A DNA stretch of 64,000 nt from Cunninghamia lanceolata (GCA_027924645.1 BSBN01001017.1:9202501-9266500); one strand, 5' to 3'. Counted from the first letter of the stretch, positions 1-12,170 are shown. Made by a program: numbers and translations. The notes: generated from the letters alone by a model not told the origin.

Positions 1-516
1 TGATCTTCCAAGAGAACACTCTCTATCATTTAATGTAGGCCTAATGGTAGGTCACGCCCTCTCAATTTAAAATACAGACCTAACACTTGGCAACATCTCC
101 AAACTTCATGCGAATGATCGATGGATCTAAGAAAAAATGATACATATGCCCTAATTTGTCGTATTGGTTGGTTTAAAAGTGAATTTTAGGGATTATTTAC
201 ATTTACCCTATGATAATTGAAATTTACAAAGCTCTGCAAGTTAACGCATCATAGTCACCTACAAATGGAATGGACAATACAGTGCATTCAAATTTATTCT
301 TTTATTAGTCATATAGTCAAAAAGAGGGCAATTATCAGGTAAGTATAGTAAAAACCCTCTCTTTTGTTGTTTACTACAAATCTCAAGGTAAGATGGTTTT
401 TATTAGGATATTTAGTATGGTGATGCATGAAATGAATTAAAAATATTGAATTATTGCTATGAAAAGCATGACATACTAGATTCCCCTTCATACAAATGTG
501 TTAGGGTAAGAAATAC
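1..516. other. AT-rich stretch without a recognised gene
   Basis: I see no conserved protein motif here on either strand. A 60-codon minus-strand reading frame at 309-491 has no recognisable motif and low-complexity composition, so I do not call it. The stretch directly precedes ORF-family copy A and is probably the interior of the same retroelement, upstream of its 3'-terminal ORF; this is inference. Confidence 0.4.
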
Positions 517-3500
517 ATGTCTTTATCACAGGATTTAATGGATATCAGAAAGAATAGATTTGACTCCAAGTTCCTAAAACCCATGTTCTTACAACCTAAA
601 GGGGTAGGATTTAGATATGGGATGATAAATGATACACATCAAGGGAAGATGGATTTGGATGCCTGGACAAGAAGATTAGACAATGGAGATGGAAACCCTA
701 TAATGCAAAGAGTATATTCCACAAGGATGTGGTACACCGGGGGATTTCCTTATGCTATGGAAGATACTAAATTAGTGGTGAAGTGTGCAAGAAACTACAA
801 CCCTGAGACCAGAAGAGTAGAGAAGCATGGAGAGTATATGTCGACTTCTGAATTAAGGGCATTACATCTGCATTCAATTTGCCTGTATGGAATAATGTGG
901 TTAGATTGAGCCTAAGCAGGCTAGAAAAAGAGTTTCGTGGCAACGAGAAAGAAGTAAGGAAAGTCATGTATCAGTGGAGGTTGAAGAGTAGCACTTACAA
1001 AGCTTCTACTAAGCTCCCCAAATACTTGTTTAAATTTAATTTTTCTAAAGAATACCAATATATGATGGCCATGTTAAGCAGGATGACTGGGAAACAACAT
1101 GCCAAGAATTTTGAGAATTGGAAGTATGAGATTATTAGGATGGTAGAATACTCAGATAACATGCCTCTCTGGGTTGGGAACATCAGAGATAGTTTAGATC
1201 GAGGGATGAGAAGGCTAGGTGGTGAAATGTGCATATTCCATATGACTTCTTATGTCATATATGCTTGTGCTTCCAGGGGTACATTTAATGCTTTACAAAT
1301 AGTGGGTAGGGTTGGAAGCAATCCTAGTGATATAAACATATGGGATCATTACCCACAATTATAGAGGGGAGCTTATCTCCAAGACTCTAAAATGGTAAAT
1401 GACTCATTTTCAATGCATTTAGTCAGAACCATGGAGGAGGACAGAACTAAGAGATTGAGCATGGAGGCTCAAGTAGTTATCTATAAGCATGGGCCTTGGT
1501 TTATCCAATTCCCCACCTTCTCATACATGAGAATAGAAGGATTTGAGGGGAAGCCCCTCATGCTACCCAGGTACCCCACTGATAGGGTCATTCTAATGGA
1601 ATTTGTTAGACAAGTATCAACCTCAGTTGAGGCTCACTTGGGGAAGAAGAAGATCCCACCTATTTTGTTTCCAGTATTCATTAGCTGGTATTTATGTCCT
1701 GATAGAAAAAGTATTCAAGATGCCATCAAAGGATTAAAACTAATGTACCTACAGCCATTCTCTATAGCTAGGTCATATGACCCATATGGTACAATGCAGA
1801 AGTTATTGGGGAAACAAATACATCAAAAACACCTTGAAGATAATTGGATTGATTTTGATGATGAGGCAGAGGTCAGGAGAAGAACCTATCAAAGGCTCAC
1901 TCTTAATCAGATCTAGACTTTTGACTACATTTTGGTGCCTACACAGTTGTATGATGATGATGGAAAGATTATGTCTAGTGAATATGAAGATAAAAATGTG
2001 TATAATGACACCATCTCAGCTCTTGATCTAACTCAGCCTGAGGAGACTTTGTTGGACCAAATAATGCATAAGGTCATCCAACTAACCTAAAGTTGGGTAG
2101 ATGCTGAGATTGCTAGGTTGAAGAAGAAGAGTATGGCCCTTACTATTGATAATAAAAAGAAAAGACAAGAGTTATCTGAGGAGGAATATGATGACTTCCT
2201 CATTGAAAAGAGAAAATCTAATGGAGAAAGGGTACCTTCTGAAGAACCAACACCATATCAAAAGTAGCAAGGTAAAGACAAGAAGGCAGTTCCTACATAG
2301 CGAGGGGTAATTGCTAAAAGACTTCAACCAAAGGGTGATGTGGCATCAACATCTACATCTGCAGCTATATCACAACCCCTTGCCAAACAAAAGGGCAAGA
2401 AGGTTATAAATCTTGTTCCTGTGATTGAAGAAGAGATAATGGAGGATGAGCCATTGGAAGAAGATCCATTAGATGAAGAACATCTAAATAAAGAGCCCAT
2501 AGATGATGACCTATTAATAACAAAGAAGAAAAGAAAGAAAGTATAACAAACACCACCCTAGAAGAAGCAGAAGACAACAATGAGGGGAAATGTTAACATT
2601 GAACCTATCATGTTAAGGGGTGCAGGTGGTTTAACTTTTATGAGGGAACTACAACATGAAGTTCCAATACCAGACATTATTCAATTTAAAACTGAAAAGA
2701 TGGAAGAATAGATAGAAGAAAGACAAAAGGCTACAAAAGAGCCACCTCTTCCATTGGATGACACAGTGTACTTATTAGATAATGAAGTAGTCACTGATGT
2801 TGCTGCACAAAAGATGGAGGTTCTAGTAGCCAATACTAAAATGACTCCTTACGGGACCCCCATGGCCTAGAAAGTGACTCACCAAGAGGAGGTTGAAATA
2901 GATGAAATGGAATAGGATAATCCTGAAGAAGTAGCCCAACAAATAGAGTTGACTAATCTAGTAGAGCATGTTACTAGTCCTACAGTAATAGACTTGGCAT
3001 ACCAAGGTGATTTGAGCCAAAATAGAGATAATGATCCGCCCTTGAAATTTGAAAAGGTAGAAATTAAGGTGCATAAAGAGGCCGATGAGAACGTACCTGA
3101 TCAGAGTAAAGAACAAGGTAATGCACCTCCAGAGAAAGAACATATAAAAACTTGGTTTCAAAAGGAGGGTGATCAAGAAATACATGATAAGAGAAATAGT
3201 CAAGATAAAGATATGCATGATAATAAAGAAATCCTCAATAGGAAGGAGGACCAAAATGTTTTATCACTGCATGTGGAAGGAATTAATCAAGGCAATAATC
3301 TAGAATTAGAAAAGAAATTAGATGAAAAGGAATTGTGCAGTGGAAAAATAAGCACATCCAAGGATGAGGAACAGAGTCTGACACATGGTGAAGGTCCAGA
3401 GAAGGAGATAGGAAAGGTGACCAAGGATGGCAGGGTGATTCCCAAGATCAAAATACACAATCTTCTCAAAGGGACCAAGTGCCACATAATGGACAAAGTC

Positions 3501-4175
3501 ATAATGTTCAAGAAACCTCAGAGGAAAAGTTACAAGAGCAGGTACACGATCAAAATGTATATACTGCACAAGAGCCTCCACCTCAGAAAGAAATCCCTCA
3601 ACAGGAGGTACCTCAATTAGATCCCCCTCATGAGAATGTGCATGAGGAAGAACCAAGGAAAGGGAATTCACCACCAAAGGTGGGGCATAATATTGAGTCT
3701 CATGATACCCAAAATGAGAAAAGTAATCAGTAAGAGCCTAGGGGTGATGCTCTATATTGGTTGCAACAGGAAATAAATCTGCAACAAGTGGATGAGGTCC
3801 CTGATTTTGATGTTTCCACATTGTTTATTACAAGTATGCTAAAACCTAAGAGGAAGGCAAGGCCTATGTCTGCTATAAAAAGAGACCCTACTACTGGAAG
3901 GAGGACTGCACAAGTAGCATTTCCATTAGCAGATAAAGAGAAAGGGAAAATTAGTCTCGAGGAATTCCATATCACTAATATTGACTTAGGGTTTGCACAG
4001 AGGAACAAGAAGGTCAAGAGGCCAAAGAAAACATGGATTCTTTATTAAAGAGAATAAAGAAAGAGAAGGAGAAGAATAAACAACATAAAGAGCACATTGC
4101 TTAGTTACATACATTCATTATGATGATGATGATGAAGAAATTGAAGAAGATGAGGACAAAGATAATGAAGAGTAA
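517..4175 (+). pseudogene. Retrotransposon-associated unknown ORF, copy A (dead)
   Basis: A roughly 1,200-codon coding relic read in pieces: 517 to about 870 in one frame, about 879-3470 in a second, 3479-4048 in a third, and an acidic tail (HYDDDDEEIEEDEDKDNEE) ending at the TAA at 4173-4175. The order is: an N-terminal globular part with VVKCARNYNP; a core with WFIQFPTFSYMRIEGF and LPRYPTDRVILMEFVRQ (about 1480-1620); a long Glu/Lys-rich linker with basic patches (KKKRKKV near 2525); a Gln/Glu/His-rich stretch; and a Lys-rich C-terminal helix (LLKRIKKEKEKNKQHKEHIA, about 4038-4098). It aligns piece by piece with the copy at 30217-32689 plus 59799-61315, which shows it is a real family and not chance ORFs. 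About eight of ten in-frame stops between 1360 and 2915 are TAG. It is followed closely by a purine-rich tract and an LTR-like promoter. The function is unknown; the N-terminal pattern loosely recalls the 3'-terminal ORF of Athila-type gypsy elements. The start at 517 is the first ATG of the open stretch and is tentative. Confidence 0.6.
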
Positions 4176-4240
4176 AGAGAGATGCATGATGACTGGGTCA
4201 TATGCATAATCAACATGAGAGATGCTCAAGTCCAACAAAT

Positions 4241-4258
4241 GGTTGCCAGCTGGCAACC
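4241..4258. repeat. 18-bp perfect palindrome
   Basis: GGTTGCCAGCTGGCAACC is self-complementary over all 18 bases. It lies about 110 nt upstream of the TATA box at 4369 inside the putative LTR, a position where a dimeric transcription factor could bind. A role is inference. Confidence 0.6.
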
Positions 4259-4368
4259 TGTGCTCTTGTTTACAAGTGTTGACTTAGTCAATCAGATGAT
4301 ATTGACCGCTGATCTAAATAGACAAATCTTAACCATTGGTCACTTGTAACTGCCTCCTCTCCTTGTTC

Positions 4369-4375
4369 TATAAAA
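4369..4375 (+). promoter_or_regulatory. TATA box of putative LTR
   Basis: TATAAAA in the context TTCTATAAAAGGAG. Its place downstream of a dead retroelement ORF and a purine tract suggests the LTR promoter. No transcription start can be seen directly. Confidence 0.4.
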
Positions 4376-4640
4376 GGAGTTGGAGTGCATTTGGTTCATT
4401 ATTAGAAAATTAATTGAAGTTAGATTGCTGAAGCATTCAGGACTAATTTCAAGGCTTTTGTGAATATGCATGTCTTTTGAGTACTTAATGAAAGAGAAGC
4501 TATTTTGATTATAGCAATTGTAAATCTTGAGTAATTATTGGATGAAATCTGGATATATGCATTGATTAGTTGCGTCCCTTGGAGTGCTTGTGAGTCTGCA
4601 TGTGTTGTTTTCATTTCTTGTTCCTTTGAAGTTAGCATCA

Positions 4641-5642
4641 ACCATACCTAGCTATGGAACAACCTGGTGAAATTATGGTTTGATTCCTTCTCTTCATGAA
4701 TGTATCTAGAATGTATGTGACTCAATAGCTAAAGGTTCATCAAATTTAGAAGTATTCTTTACATTTTCTTGAATTTTAGTACAAATCACCTTCACAATTG
4801 CAAATAGTATACAATCTAAAGAAAATAAACATGAAATATGCTAATAACTCATAAATAATTGAACACACAGGGCATATTTTTAGTAAAAGCATGTCAAAAT
4901 GACAAATATCATGCAAATACATATGAATATTAGTGATAAACATGGAAATGTCTACTTATAAGCACATCATTTGATTAAATACATAATACAGAAGTCTAAA
5001 ACAAGTTCATGACAATAGATGCTCAAAAGAATTGATCAAACTTATAAATATAAACACTACTTGCAAAGCATAGTGGAAATAACCTTGTTTGTGAAGTAAG
5101 TTTATAGGAAATAGATGCAGAGCCAAATATATAGGCAATGATTTGCAATGCAAATTTTTATGAGTGTTGTTATGACTAACAATCATCATCAACAAATACC
5201 TTTCTGGTACATGAAAATTTAGTACTTTAAAGGTGTTCTCACTTGATCCAATGTCTTGTAGGGGATCAATTGAGGTTGCCCTTACCACTGCTATCAATTG
5301 TTAGCACCAAACATGAAGAAACAAATGAGAGTTTGCCATTAAAACTTGTTAAAACTCATTATTAAATAGTAACATCATTAAAATGAATTAAAACTCATAG
5401 TAACATCATTAAAACTCATTATGAAATAGTAAGTAAAAGACGTATCATCGTGAAATAATCATGAAAACCTACCTTACTTTCCTTCCAAAGGAAACTTCAT
5501 AAGGATTATGCCTACCTCCATCATACTAAAATCCTGCATGCAAATGCAATTGCACTATTTAGCTAAAATGAGTAGCTAAAATATAGAAGGTGAAATGAGG
5601 ATAGCAAAGAAAAATAGCATACCTTTCTGTCATTCCACTAAT
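4641..5642. other. AT-rich stretch, nothing recognised
   Basis: No coding signal was recognised. It holds short local repeats (AAAACTCATTA and AGTAACATCATTAAAA recur between about 5340 and 5435) and lies between the LTR-like region of copy A and the C-terminal end of the minus-strand transposase relic. If that relic belongs to a bounded DNA transposon, one end should be here, but I could not identify a terminal inverted repeat. Confidence 0.4.
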
Positions 5643-8600
5643 TCAATCCAATGAACCATCTGGGTCTACTCTACTCTTTATTGTGTCAAGTATTGCCTCA
5701 TGGTCAGACTCATGAACCTTCCACAAGGTCCTATTAAATGGTCTACCCCCATATTTGATCAAATGAATGTTTAATGCCACAATAAGGTTAAAATAATGAA
5801 GAATCTTCCTATGTGTGTCAAAGTCCTTGAACAACCACACATCAGACTTCTTCATTGGGTACCTTCTAAGCCATGTTCCAGTAAAAACCACTAATCCTAT
5901 AGAGTACTCAATGTTTTCTCCATCTATAATAGAAGAATCTAATTTTTTTTTTGCCTCAACACAACAACACAAATAATAATATGTTCCTTCTTCATTGTCT
6001 TCAATTGCAATAATTGCATAAATATGCCCTGCATTGATACGTGCATTTAGTTCGATGAATATAGTCAACAATACAAGAAAAACTACAAAATAAGATGGAA
6101 TATTAAATTTTATTAAATTTGAATACTAATAATACCTACTTGAACTATATCTAAAACATGGTCAAAGTCAATCGATGATTCAATCTCTTTGAGTTGTAGT
6201 GTTGTTGGTAGTTGATACATGTCAATTGGACTTAGGCTTCTTATACACCAATCATCGACTCACTCCTTTGAATCATAATCATACCAAGATTCATCTATAC
6301 ATGAAGAACAAAAGCATACCATCTACCACATATGAATACTCCATGAACCTACATTAGAGCTTCTAAAAGAGTGTAGCTCACTTAATCATGTTAATGTACA
6401 ACAGTCCTCATATTTTGCAATGTTAGTATCATCAACCAACCAAAAATATCTATGAACTGTAGACTTACCTTCATTACTAGGACCCATTGTAGTGTTACAC
6501 CATTCGACAATAGATCTCATATCTATAAACTTTGCATTGTCTTTGTACTTCAACTCTTCTCTTGCCAATGCTTATTTGATACATGCTCCTACACCATCAT
6601 GCTCCCCCTTTCCATGCTCGGCCTCACGAAAATTCCACATATGTTGAACACCATTCATCTTATGCATCCTACTCAACCAATAGAACATGCATGAGTTCTT
6701 GAATTGTGATGTACAATTATCTGACCATATGATATGCTGACGAAACGATATTCTCTTACTAACCAAATCACAGTAGAACATCTGAAAGCAACCTTGCATG
6801 AACTTTGTAGAATGTGTGCAATCATCACTAATATAAAAATGATATTCCCTCAAGATCTTCCTGTCATCCTCTGTACTATCTTCTGCATTAATGAATGCTA
6901 TTTGCACAAATATAGTAACTTGCGTAGAGTTGTAATACTGTGATTGTACCTCATTCTGTGGTTGTAGTGTGTAGTTCTCTGCAAAGTCAAGAACTGAAAT
7001 GATGGTACCAAGTGGAAATGTGTCCTCGCGTAACTTGAATTGCAAGTCCAACCATCAAGCTCTATGGGTATGCCTTGCATACTCATAAACTATAATACCT
7101 CTTAAAATAGAGATAAAATTGATACACTAGAATATTTTGAATAACCAATTCACACCTTTTTGCTTCTTTGCCATCTTTCAAACTATATGCCACTGTCTTG
7201 TATTTGCCAAAACTTACTAGCTCATTTCTAATTGCATGTGTTCTCCATATGTTGACAAATTGGCAAATGTTGTAACCCACCACAATGATCACACATACCA
7301 TCCAAGCATAAGCTATTGTGGAATAATTGACCATCCACTCTATGGCATAAGATGCTCGATATGCAATCTCTTGAAGATCTAGATAAGCACTTTATATTAC
7401 ACTCCTGCAAAACATCCTTAGTATGCAAATCTACACATATATATCTATAAACATCATAATGATTAGAAAACTCAGTATGTACTCTACAACAACAAGTTGT
7501 ACATGTGTAATTTATTTTGACATAAAAAGGCTTTACCATTTCTAAATACCTTTGACTAATTTTGACTTGAGGATACATCTCTTGAAAATTTGTGTTTGAG
7601 TCACATCCAAAAAATGCTTTAGATGTGGCTCAAAGTTTTGACAACCAATTCTCCTTCTTACAATATCTCTTGCATTAGGAGATACCCTTGTGTTCTTCTT
7701 CCAAAATTCTTCAATGAGGGATCTCAAGGCTTCAACAACTTTTTCTTTTTGTGGGAGTCTCCCAAAGAATTCTCACAATTCATTGGTGTTTGGGTCCTCA
7801 ACTCTTTCACATCTTCCAATGGCTCTCATTAGTGTTTTTCTACTTATTTTCAATGCTTGACTTGTCTTTCTAATGAGGCAAGATTTATTTGTTTGTTGGC
7901 TTACTATTGTCAATGTAATGACACGTCATGTGGCATTACTATCCTTGGTGCATGAGGTGGAACCCACACTCCATATTCACTCATGAGATTCTTTACAATT
8001 AATTTTTCACTTGAGGCATCCGATGTTCTTAGGCCAAGAATCTTCATAACGAGCCTAAATTTTAGATCTCTCATCAATTGGCATATCTTTGGCAAGTACA
8101 CTTGGGAATCTTATCCTGCATGGGCTTCAAAACATTCTCATCTATATCAATTAGAAACTTAGGCTTTCTATGCAAAATTCTAGGAGGTGTTTTCATTGGT
8201 AAAGTTGAGTCAACATTAGGAATTTCTTCAATATTTACTTGAGAGGGGATAGATGAAGGGGGATAGATGATGTACCTTCAATTGGAGATGAAAAAGATGA
8301 AAAGGCTTGAAGTTGAGATGGAGAATATGGTGTACCTTCAACTTGATGTGTGAATGATGGCATGCCACCAACTTGAGAGGAGAATGAAGATGTACCTTCA
8401 ACTTCACCTATGAAAGATGGAGTGCCTCTAATTTGAGAAGATAATGATGGTGTTCCTTCAACTTGACTTGTGGATGATGGAGTGCCTCCAACTTCAAGAT
8501 TCAATTTCCTCATTGAACGGAGGTCTTACATTCATTCCCTTTGTGCCACCAATTCTATCTCTCTCTTAGCTTCATTATATGTGTCATGTTCCTCTTCAAT

Positions 8601-8735
8601 TGGCAATGGTGGAATGTCTTCTTGTATGGTTGACAATTTTCTACTTTCATGAATTCATGTCATTCTTTCTCTTTTCCTCTCATTCTCAGCTTCACTCTCT
8701 TCTGGTGTTAGAGTCCTTGTTCATTTCCTTGGCAT
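5643..8735 (-). pseudogene. DDE-like transposase relic, about 1,000 codons
   Basis: A minus-strand coding relic from an ATG at 8735 (reads MPRK, then stop) to the stop near 5643, broken by at least five frame changes and many stops. From N to C: a Glu/Arg-rich start; a 10-residue GTPSFSSQVE-type repeat (8513-8255); a segment with FEPHLKHFLDVTQTQIF (7650-7580); a Cys-rich part (YTCTTCCC, then MCDHCGGLQHLPICQH, about 7500-7240) likely to bind zinc; a core with VLDFAENYT, QNEVQS, YISDDCTHST and WSDNCTSQFKN (about 7000-6700) followed by EAEHGKGEHDGVGACIK (about 6630-6575); and a C-terminal segment (6071-5643). Acidic residues in DFAENY and WSDN, with the HGKG..DGVG block, have the layout of a cut-and-paste transposase catalytic core. 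I recall related proteins in many animal genomes but cannot name the superfamily. No gene of this kind is known to me as a plant host gene, so a transposon relic is the best reading. Confidence 0.55.
8255..8513 (-). repeat. 30-bp (10-residue) coding minisatellite
   Basis: Seven to eight tandem 30-bp units with the plus-strand core ACTTGAxxxGxxxATGATGG. On the minus strand they encode GTPSFSSQVE-like units (GTPSSTSQVE, GTPSLSSQIR, GTPSFIGEVE, GTSSFSSQVG, GMPSFTHQVE). The units have diverged but the repeat stays open in one frame, so it was coding when it expanded. It lies near the N-terminus of the transposase relic. Confidence 0.8.
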
Positions 8736-8962
8736 GATGATGATTTCTATATGCATCATGAATAAGACATGTATGAATTAGTCCATCTTGGTACAATAGA
8801 GTAAAGTAATCTCATACACAAATATCAAAATATATAATCATTTATAATTAAAGTGAAATTCACATTTTCTTAACATATCTTCTCAAACATTCTTTTCACA
8901 ATCTCTAGGTTAATTTAACATTTTCTTAACATATCTTCTCAAACACACTTTCTTAACCTCCC
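8736..8962. promoter_or_regulatory. Divergent intergenic gap with short direct repeat
   Basis: This 227-bp AT-rich gap separates the minus-strand transposase start (8735) from a plus-strand coding relic (8963). It holds a 27-bp direct repeat built on CATTTTCTTAACATATCTTC, at about 8862 and 8919. If both genes belonged to one transposon this would be a shared divergent promoter, which is inference. Confidence 0.35.
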
Positions 8963-9960
8963 ATGGATACACCTTCTCAAGACAAGATACAAGAAGTCAC
9001 TAGAACTAAGGAGAGTTATGACAAGTACATTGTGATGGACCAACCATTCCAAATGGAGACTCACACGGTAAAACTAGACCTACCTACATGTTAAAGGACA
9101 GCCCAAATTCTTATGTTGTAGGTGTTGAATTAGTTAGAGTAGTTCATGAAGACAAGTATGCAGTCATCTCAAATCAGCAATCTATTGTCAATCAAGGTCA
9201 TGAGAGTAATGATCACAAAGGCAATTTAGAAAAAAGTAATGGATTTCATGACAAGGAACACAATGATGATGTTAGAAGCATAATGAATAATTAGTGTGAG
9301 GATTCTTGTGACAAACAAGCTAAGTATGGTGTACCCTTGTAAGGACTAAAAGTGTTGAATTATCACAATCAATGAATACAAATCAGTCAATTGGCAGTAA
9401 AGAAGACATTGACTATGATGGCACACCTAGTCGCAATGATGAGCATGAGTTGAATGGTTTCAATGTCACTATTAAGAGTGGAAATGAAGAGGGATTTTAT
9501 GATTATGTTTATCTAATAAATGACTCCAAACTTGTTTATTTTGACATGATTAGATTAGAAGTCAAATGTGTAATGACAGTCTAGGCCTAGATGTTCTTGA
9601 TGACATAGATAAGCACATTTTGATTGTTGATCTCATATTCTACTATGATAAAACTCATAAAGTTTCATCTCTTTTGTTTAATCCTAACTATGGTATAATC
9701 TTTAAAAGTTAGGAGAATGTCCTTGGTTTGACTAGCAATGATGTGACAATTGGTCTAAGTGGTAAGATGCTAATCAAGACTCCTTGCCTTCAATAGATAT
9801 GTTTGAAATGTTAAGAGACAAAATACTAACATTAGAAACTAGCTTTATGATGCAAGACTTGAAGAAAATCATGGTGAACATGTAAAGAGCATCAATTATA
9901 GTATGAATTAGCTATTCAAGATAGACAGGGGGTGAAATCATCAAGAAAGGAGTAATTTTA
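8963..9960 (+). pseudogene. Degenerate Asp/Asn-rich coding relic, unknown
   Basis: An ATG at 8963 opens a reading (MDTPSQDKIQEVTRTKESYDKY) that shifts frame into 9088-9291 and 9372-9581 (hydrophilic, rich in Asp, Asn, Glu and Lys), then into a piece reading VDLIFYYDKTHKVSSLLFNP and NVLGLTSNDVTIGLSGKMLI near 9620-9780. The phases differ and stops interrupt each piece. I recognise no domain. The divergent position next to the transposase relic makes an accessory transposon ORF possible, but an unrelated element fragment is just as possible. Confidence 0.3.
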
Positions 9961-10980
9961 AGGCTAATTATGATGATAGAGTTGTTGGTGATCTTTTGAC
10001 TAAGTTTTATGATGACAAAAAGATTAAAATATAGAGTTTATTGCAGCCTAACTAGTTTGTTTTCTTGGAGAAACCTAGAGATGGTAGTCCAAAAAATTTA
10101 GAGGGTACTTGAAAATAACAAAGAACTTATCTAGTATAGGTCCAATAAATGAAACTCAAACTAATTTTTTTAGAGGTAAATGGCCAAGAGGATGATAGTG
10201 ACAACTCATTACTATATAAGAACCAAATATATTTGATTTATAGCATCAATAGCACTATATTTTAAATGTTGATACAATTGGTTACATTAAAGAGAATGAT
10301 GATAATACTTTGTTATAGGGAGGTATCGATGAGATAGTTTAAATTCAAGATACAACAAATTCTAATAATGATTCAAGATATAAAAAATTCATGTATATAT
10401 CATATTTTAATGATTCTAATTCTATTAATGCACATAGTGATGACTTTTTTAACTTATATAGTTCCACTTTTAGTGATTGTGAATGTTCTAAAGAACATAA
10501 AGTGAAGTAAACAAATACATAAAAAACATACCTTAGAATTCGAGATTCAAGTTGACCAATCCTCCAAATTTTAGCTTCAAAATCCTTAAAAACTTGATCT
10601 TTTTGGCAAGTTCCTTTGTATTCAATATTGAATTCTATATAACTCTAGAATAGGATTAGTCAAATTTATGAAAAAACAAACATATATCATCAAATTCAAT
10701 CTAAATACATGAAAATTAGCCTTAAAACAATATCAAACATGAAAATTTTAGTTTAAATAATCAAATCTTGTCCAAAAACATGCAAAACTAGTTCTTCTAC
10801 ATTGAAAAATTTAAAAAAGGTGATGGATTGATCAAACAATGATTCTTAAAATGTCAAGCACCATGAAAAAGCATTTTCTTCTCTTATAGTATGCATGAAA
10901 AGTAGGGAGTACCAGACATGTTGGGTCTGAATCGCATATTCCACATGTTTTTTTCCTATTTTTTTTGCTTCCCAAAATGT
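9961..10980. other. AT-rich stretch, nothing recognised
   Basis: Short, stop-riddled frames only. The last 130 bases contain a 69-codon minus-strand frame (10846-11055) that overlaps the inverted-motif region and looks fortuitous. Confidence 0.4.
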
Positions 10981-10983
10981 GCT

Positions 10984-11020
10984 AGCATTATAACATGCTT
11001 GCATTATAACGCGAGCGCAT
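10984..11020 (+). repeat. GCATTATAAC-type motif, left arm
   Basis: Two tandem motifs (AGCATTATAACATGC, TGCATTATAACGCG) followed by GAGCGCATTTT. Reverse-complement relatives (CATAATGCGAGCATGTTATAAC) lie at 13750-13829, so the motifs bracket the telomere-like and minisatellite block in inverted orientation. They may be imperfect terminal inverted repeats or merely a local palindromic satellite. Confidence 0.4.
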
Positions 11021-11136
11021 TTTGAAAAGAATGGAAATTTTGTGCTTTCATGCATGGAAAGAAGTATAAGTGTTTTAAGTGTTTAAAGAGGGGAGAGAGA
11101 GAGAGATCAAGATAGAGAGACTACTTTTGACATGTG

Positions 11137-12170
11137 ACCCTAAACCGTAAACCTAAGCAACCATAAACCCCTAAACCCTAAACTCGAGCAACCCTAAACT
11201 CAAGCAACCCTAAACCCCTATCTCCCTATCTCTACCTAATCTACATATCTGTATTGTTCCTCTACCTCTCTATCTCTTTATCTACCTTACCTCCTAAACC
11301 CCTAAGCCATAAACCCTAAACCCTAAATAATGCCCCTAAACCTTAACCCCTAAACCCTAAACCTGATCATCCCTATACCTATCAATCTCTTTGCCTATGT
11401 CTTTGGTCATGTCCTCACCCTCTATCTCCCTATCTCTCCCCTCGATCTTTTCTATATCTCCCTATCAGTCCTCCCTCTATCTAAACCCTAACCTAAACCT
11501 CTAAACCTTAACCACTAACCCCTAAACCTTAAACCCTAAACCCTAAATAATTCCCCTAAACCCTAACCCCTAAACCGTAAAACTGAGCAACCCTAAACCC
11601 CTAAACCATAATCCAAGAAACCCTAAACCTCTATCTTCCTATCTCTCCCAACATATATCGGTCACCTCTCTCTATCTCTCTCTAAACCCTAACCCCTAAA
11701 CTCTAAACCCCTAACCCCTAAACCCTAACCCTAAACCCTAAACCTGAGCAACCCTAAACCCCTAACCCCAACCCCTAAACCATAATCTTGAGCAACCCTA
11801 AACTCATAAAACTCAAATAATTCCCCTGACCCCTAAACCCTAAACCTGAACAACTAGGATAAACCCCTAAACAATAAATAATTCCCCTTTAACCCTAACC
11901 CCTAAACCCTAGACTTGAGAAATACCAAACTCATAAACCCTAAATAATGCCCCTAAACTTGAGTAACCCTAAAACCTAAATAATACCCACCTAACCCCTA
12001 AACCATAAACTATAAACCCGAGCAACCCTAAACCCCTAAACCCTAAACTTAAGCAACCCTAAACTCATAAACCTGACCAACCCTGTCTCTCTCTCTCCCA
12101 AAACCCCTAAACCCTAAATAATGCCCCAAAACCCTAACCCCTAACCCATAAACCTGAGCAACCCTAAACC
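11137..12170. repeat. Interstitial degenerate telomere-like repeats
   Basis: About 1 kb dominated by CCCTAAA and CCCCTAAACCCTAA on the plus strand, the complement of the plant telomere unit TTTAGGG. The units are interrupted by recurring linkers (ACCTGAGCAACCCTAAAC, CCCTAAATAATGCCCC) and short CT-rich runs, so it is a composite, decayed array and not a functional chromosome end. It sits between transposon relics, deep inside a chromosome arm or in old pericentromeric DNA. Confidence 0.85.

Larger units (their letters stand above)
4183..4640 (+). repeat. Probable start of a 3' LTR behind copy A
   Basis: Directly after the acidic C-terminus of copy A come a purine-rich tract (AGTAAAGAGAGA, 4171-4182) and a TG start. 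A TATA box (TATAAAA, 4369-4375) lies about 190 nt inside, as expected for an LTR promoter. The same order (ORF end, polypurine tract, TG, TATA box) occurs behind the related copy at 61.3-61.7 kb. No partner LTR lies in the window, so the right end is arbitrary. Confidence 0.35.

Noticed and set aside
3318..4017. Minus-strand frames of 74-119 codons across copy A
   Set aside because: They are antisense to the plus-strand relic that aligns with copy B/C; no motifs of their own.
10846..11055. 69-codon minus-strand frame overlapping the inverted motifs
   Set aside because: No recognisable domain, and it overlaps palindromic repeat sequence.
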